Below, piece after piece: positions 31,013 to 31,149 of a stretch of 31,149 bases of DNA; the first letter of the stretch is position 1; every line of letters begins with the position of its first letter. The DNA is from a virus. The DNA lies in the IMG/VR virus record IMGVR_UViG_3300036770_004095, positions 1-31,149 of that record; one strand, written 5' to 3'. Under the pieces are notes generated by a model. That model was not told the origin of the DNA and did no database searches. It saw nothing but the letters and a program-made list of their open reading frames with translations. The position numbers and the translations under genes were made by a program.

Positions 31013-31028
31013 GGGGGGTGGTCCCCCC
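31013..31028. promoter_or_regulatory. GC hairpin between two minus-strand genes
   Basis: GGGGGG-TGGT-CCCCCC is a perfect 6-bp stem with a 4-base loop in the 37-base gap between the partial gene and the membrane-protein gene, the only real gap in this operon. There is no T-run after it on the minus strand, so an RNA-stability or processing element is more likely than a terminator. Confidence 0.4.
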
Positions 31029-31034
31029 TTGTTG

Positions 31035-31149
31035 TCAGATCTGCACCGAGCGCCGGCCTGGGCGCTTCTTCGGCGTGCCATCAGCCTTGCGGCCGTAGGG
31101 AGCCTCAGGATCGGCCGTAGAGCCTTTGGGAGCCTTGGGTGTACCCGAG
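31035..31149 (-). CDS. C-terminal end of a basic protein (5' partial)
   Basis: The minus-strand frame is open from the right edge to TGA at 31035-31037; 37 residues are visible. It is Lys/Arg/Pro/Gly-rich, with APKGSTADPEAPYGRKADGT and PKKRPGRRSVQI at the end. The Lys-Lys-Arg-Pro-Gly-Arg-Arg cluster recalls DNA-contacting tails such as H-NS-type or AT-hook-like ends, but the body of the protein lies outside the window. It is the first visible gene of the minus-strand operon. Confidence 0.55.
   Translation of the reverse strand, partial: SGTPKAPKGSTADPEAPYGRKADGTPKKRPGRRSVQI

Overview
The window is a densely coded stretch of a tailed double-stranded DNA phage that probably has podovirus morphology. 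It is visibly GC-rich. The host is probably Gram-negative: the lysis genes include a signal-anchor (SAR) endolysin and a two-part Rz/Rz1 spanin, which are needed only where there is an outer membrane. Composition and the resemblance of several products to freshwater and metagenomic phage proteins suggest a proteobacterial, perhaps betaproteobacterial, host; that is inference. No integrase, repressor/lysogeny module, tRNA, CRISPR array, reverse transcriptase or insertion sequence was found.

Bases 1-27998 form one plus-strand late block whose genes mostly overlap by 1-4 bases. Bases 1-3035 hold capsid-associated genes: a partial jelly-roll-like protein, a Lys/Gly-rich protein, a conserved virion protein and two small basic proteins. 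Bases 3035-5044 hold a connector-like protein that carries an inserted discoidin-like domain, an HNH/NUMOD3 homing endonuclease and a four-Cys protein. Bases 5045-11112 hold fibre-type genes, including a 1110-residue mosaic adhesin and a triple-repeat protein. Bases 11109-12554 are the lysis cassette: a very small HExxH protein, a T7-type holin, a SAR endolysin, Rz, and Rz1 embedded in the Rz gene. Bases 12551-18554 hold a DUF5872 protein, an SU10-type adaptor, a further fibre-like protein, a nozzle-like protein with two sets of exact-period repeats, and two small proteins. Bases 18551-27998 hold four large proteins that look like the internal/ejection proteins of podoviruses; the last has a lytic transglycosylase domain. 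The order nozzle, ~134-aa protein, ejection proteins parallels T7 gp12-gp13-gp14/15/16.

Bases 27955-31149 are a minus-strand operon, read right to left, of short genes mostly joined by ATGA start/stop overlaps. It encodes a small tail-anchored protein, several Ea22-like phage proteins, a 58-residue Cys-containing protein, an HTH regulator-like protein, a RecB/Cas4-type PD-(D/E)XK exonuclease and two small unknowns. It meets the late block tail to tail with a 44-base overlap and no obvious terminator.

The most unusual items are the miniature HExxH protein fused by overlap to the lysis cassette, the discoidin insertion in a connector protein, the exact 111- and 144-base repeats in the nozzle-like gene, an apparent stop-codon loss in the HTH gene at its junction with the exonuclease, and a perfect inverted repeat over the HTH gene's ribosome-binding site and start codon. 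All functional names rest on reading motifs by eye; no database search was run.
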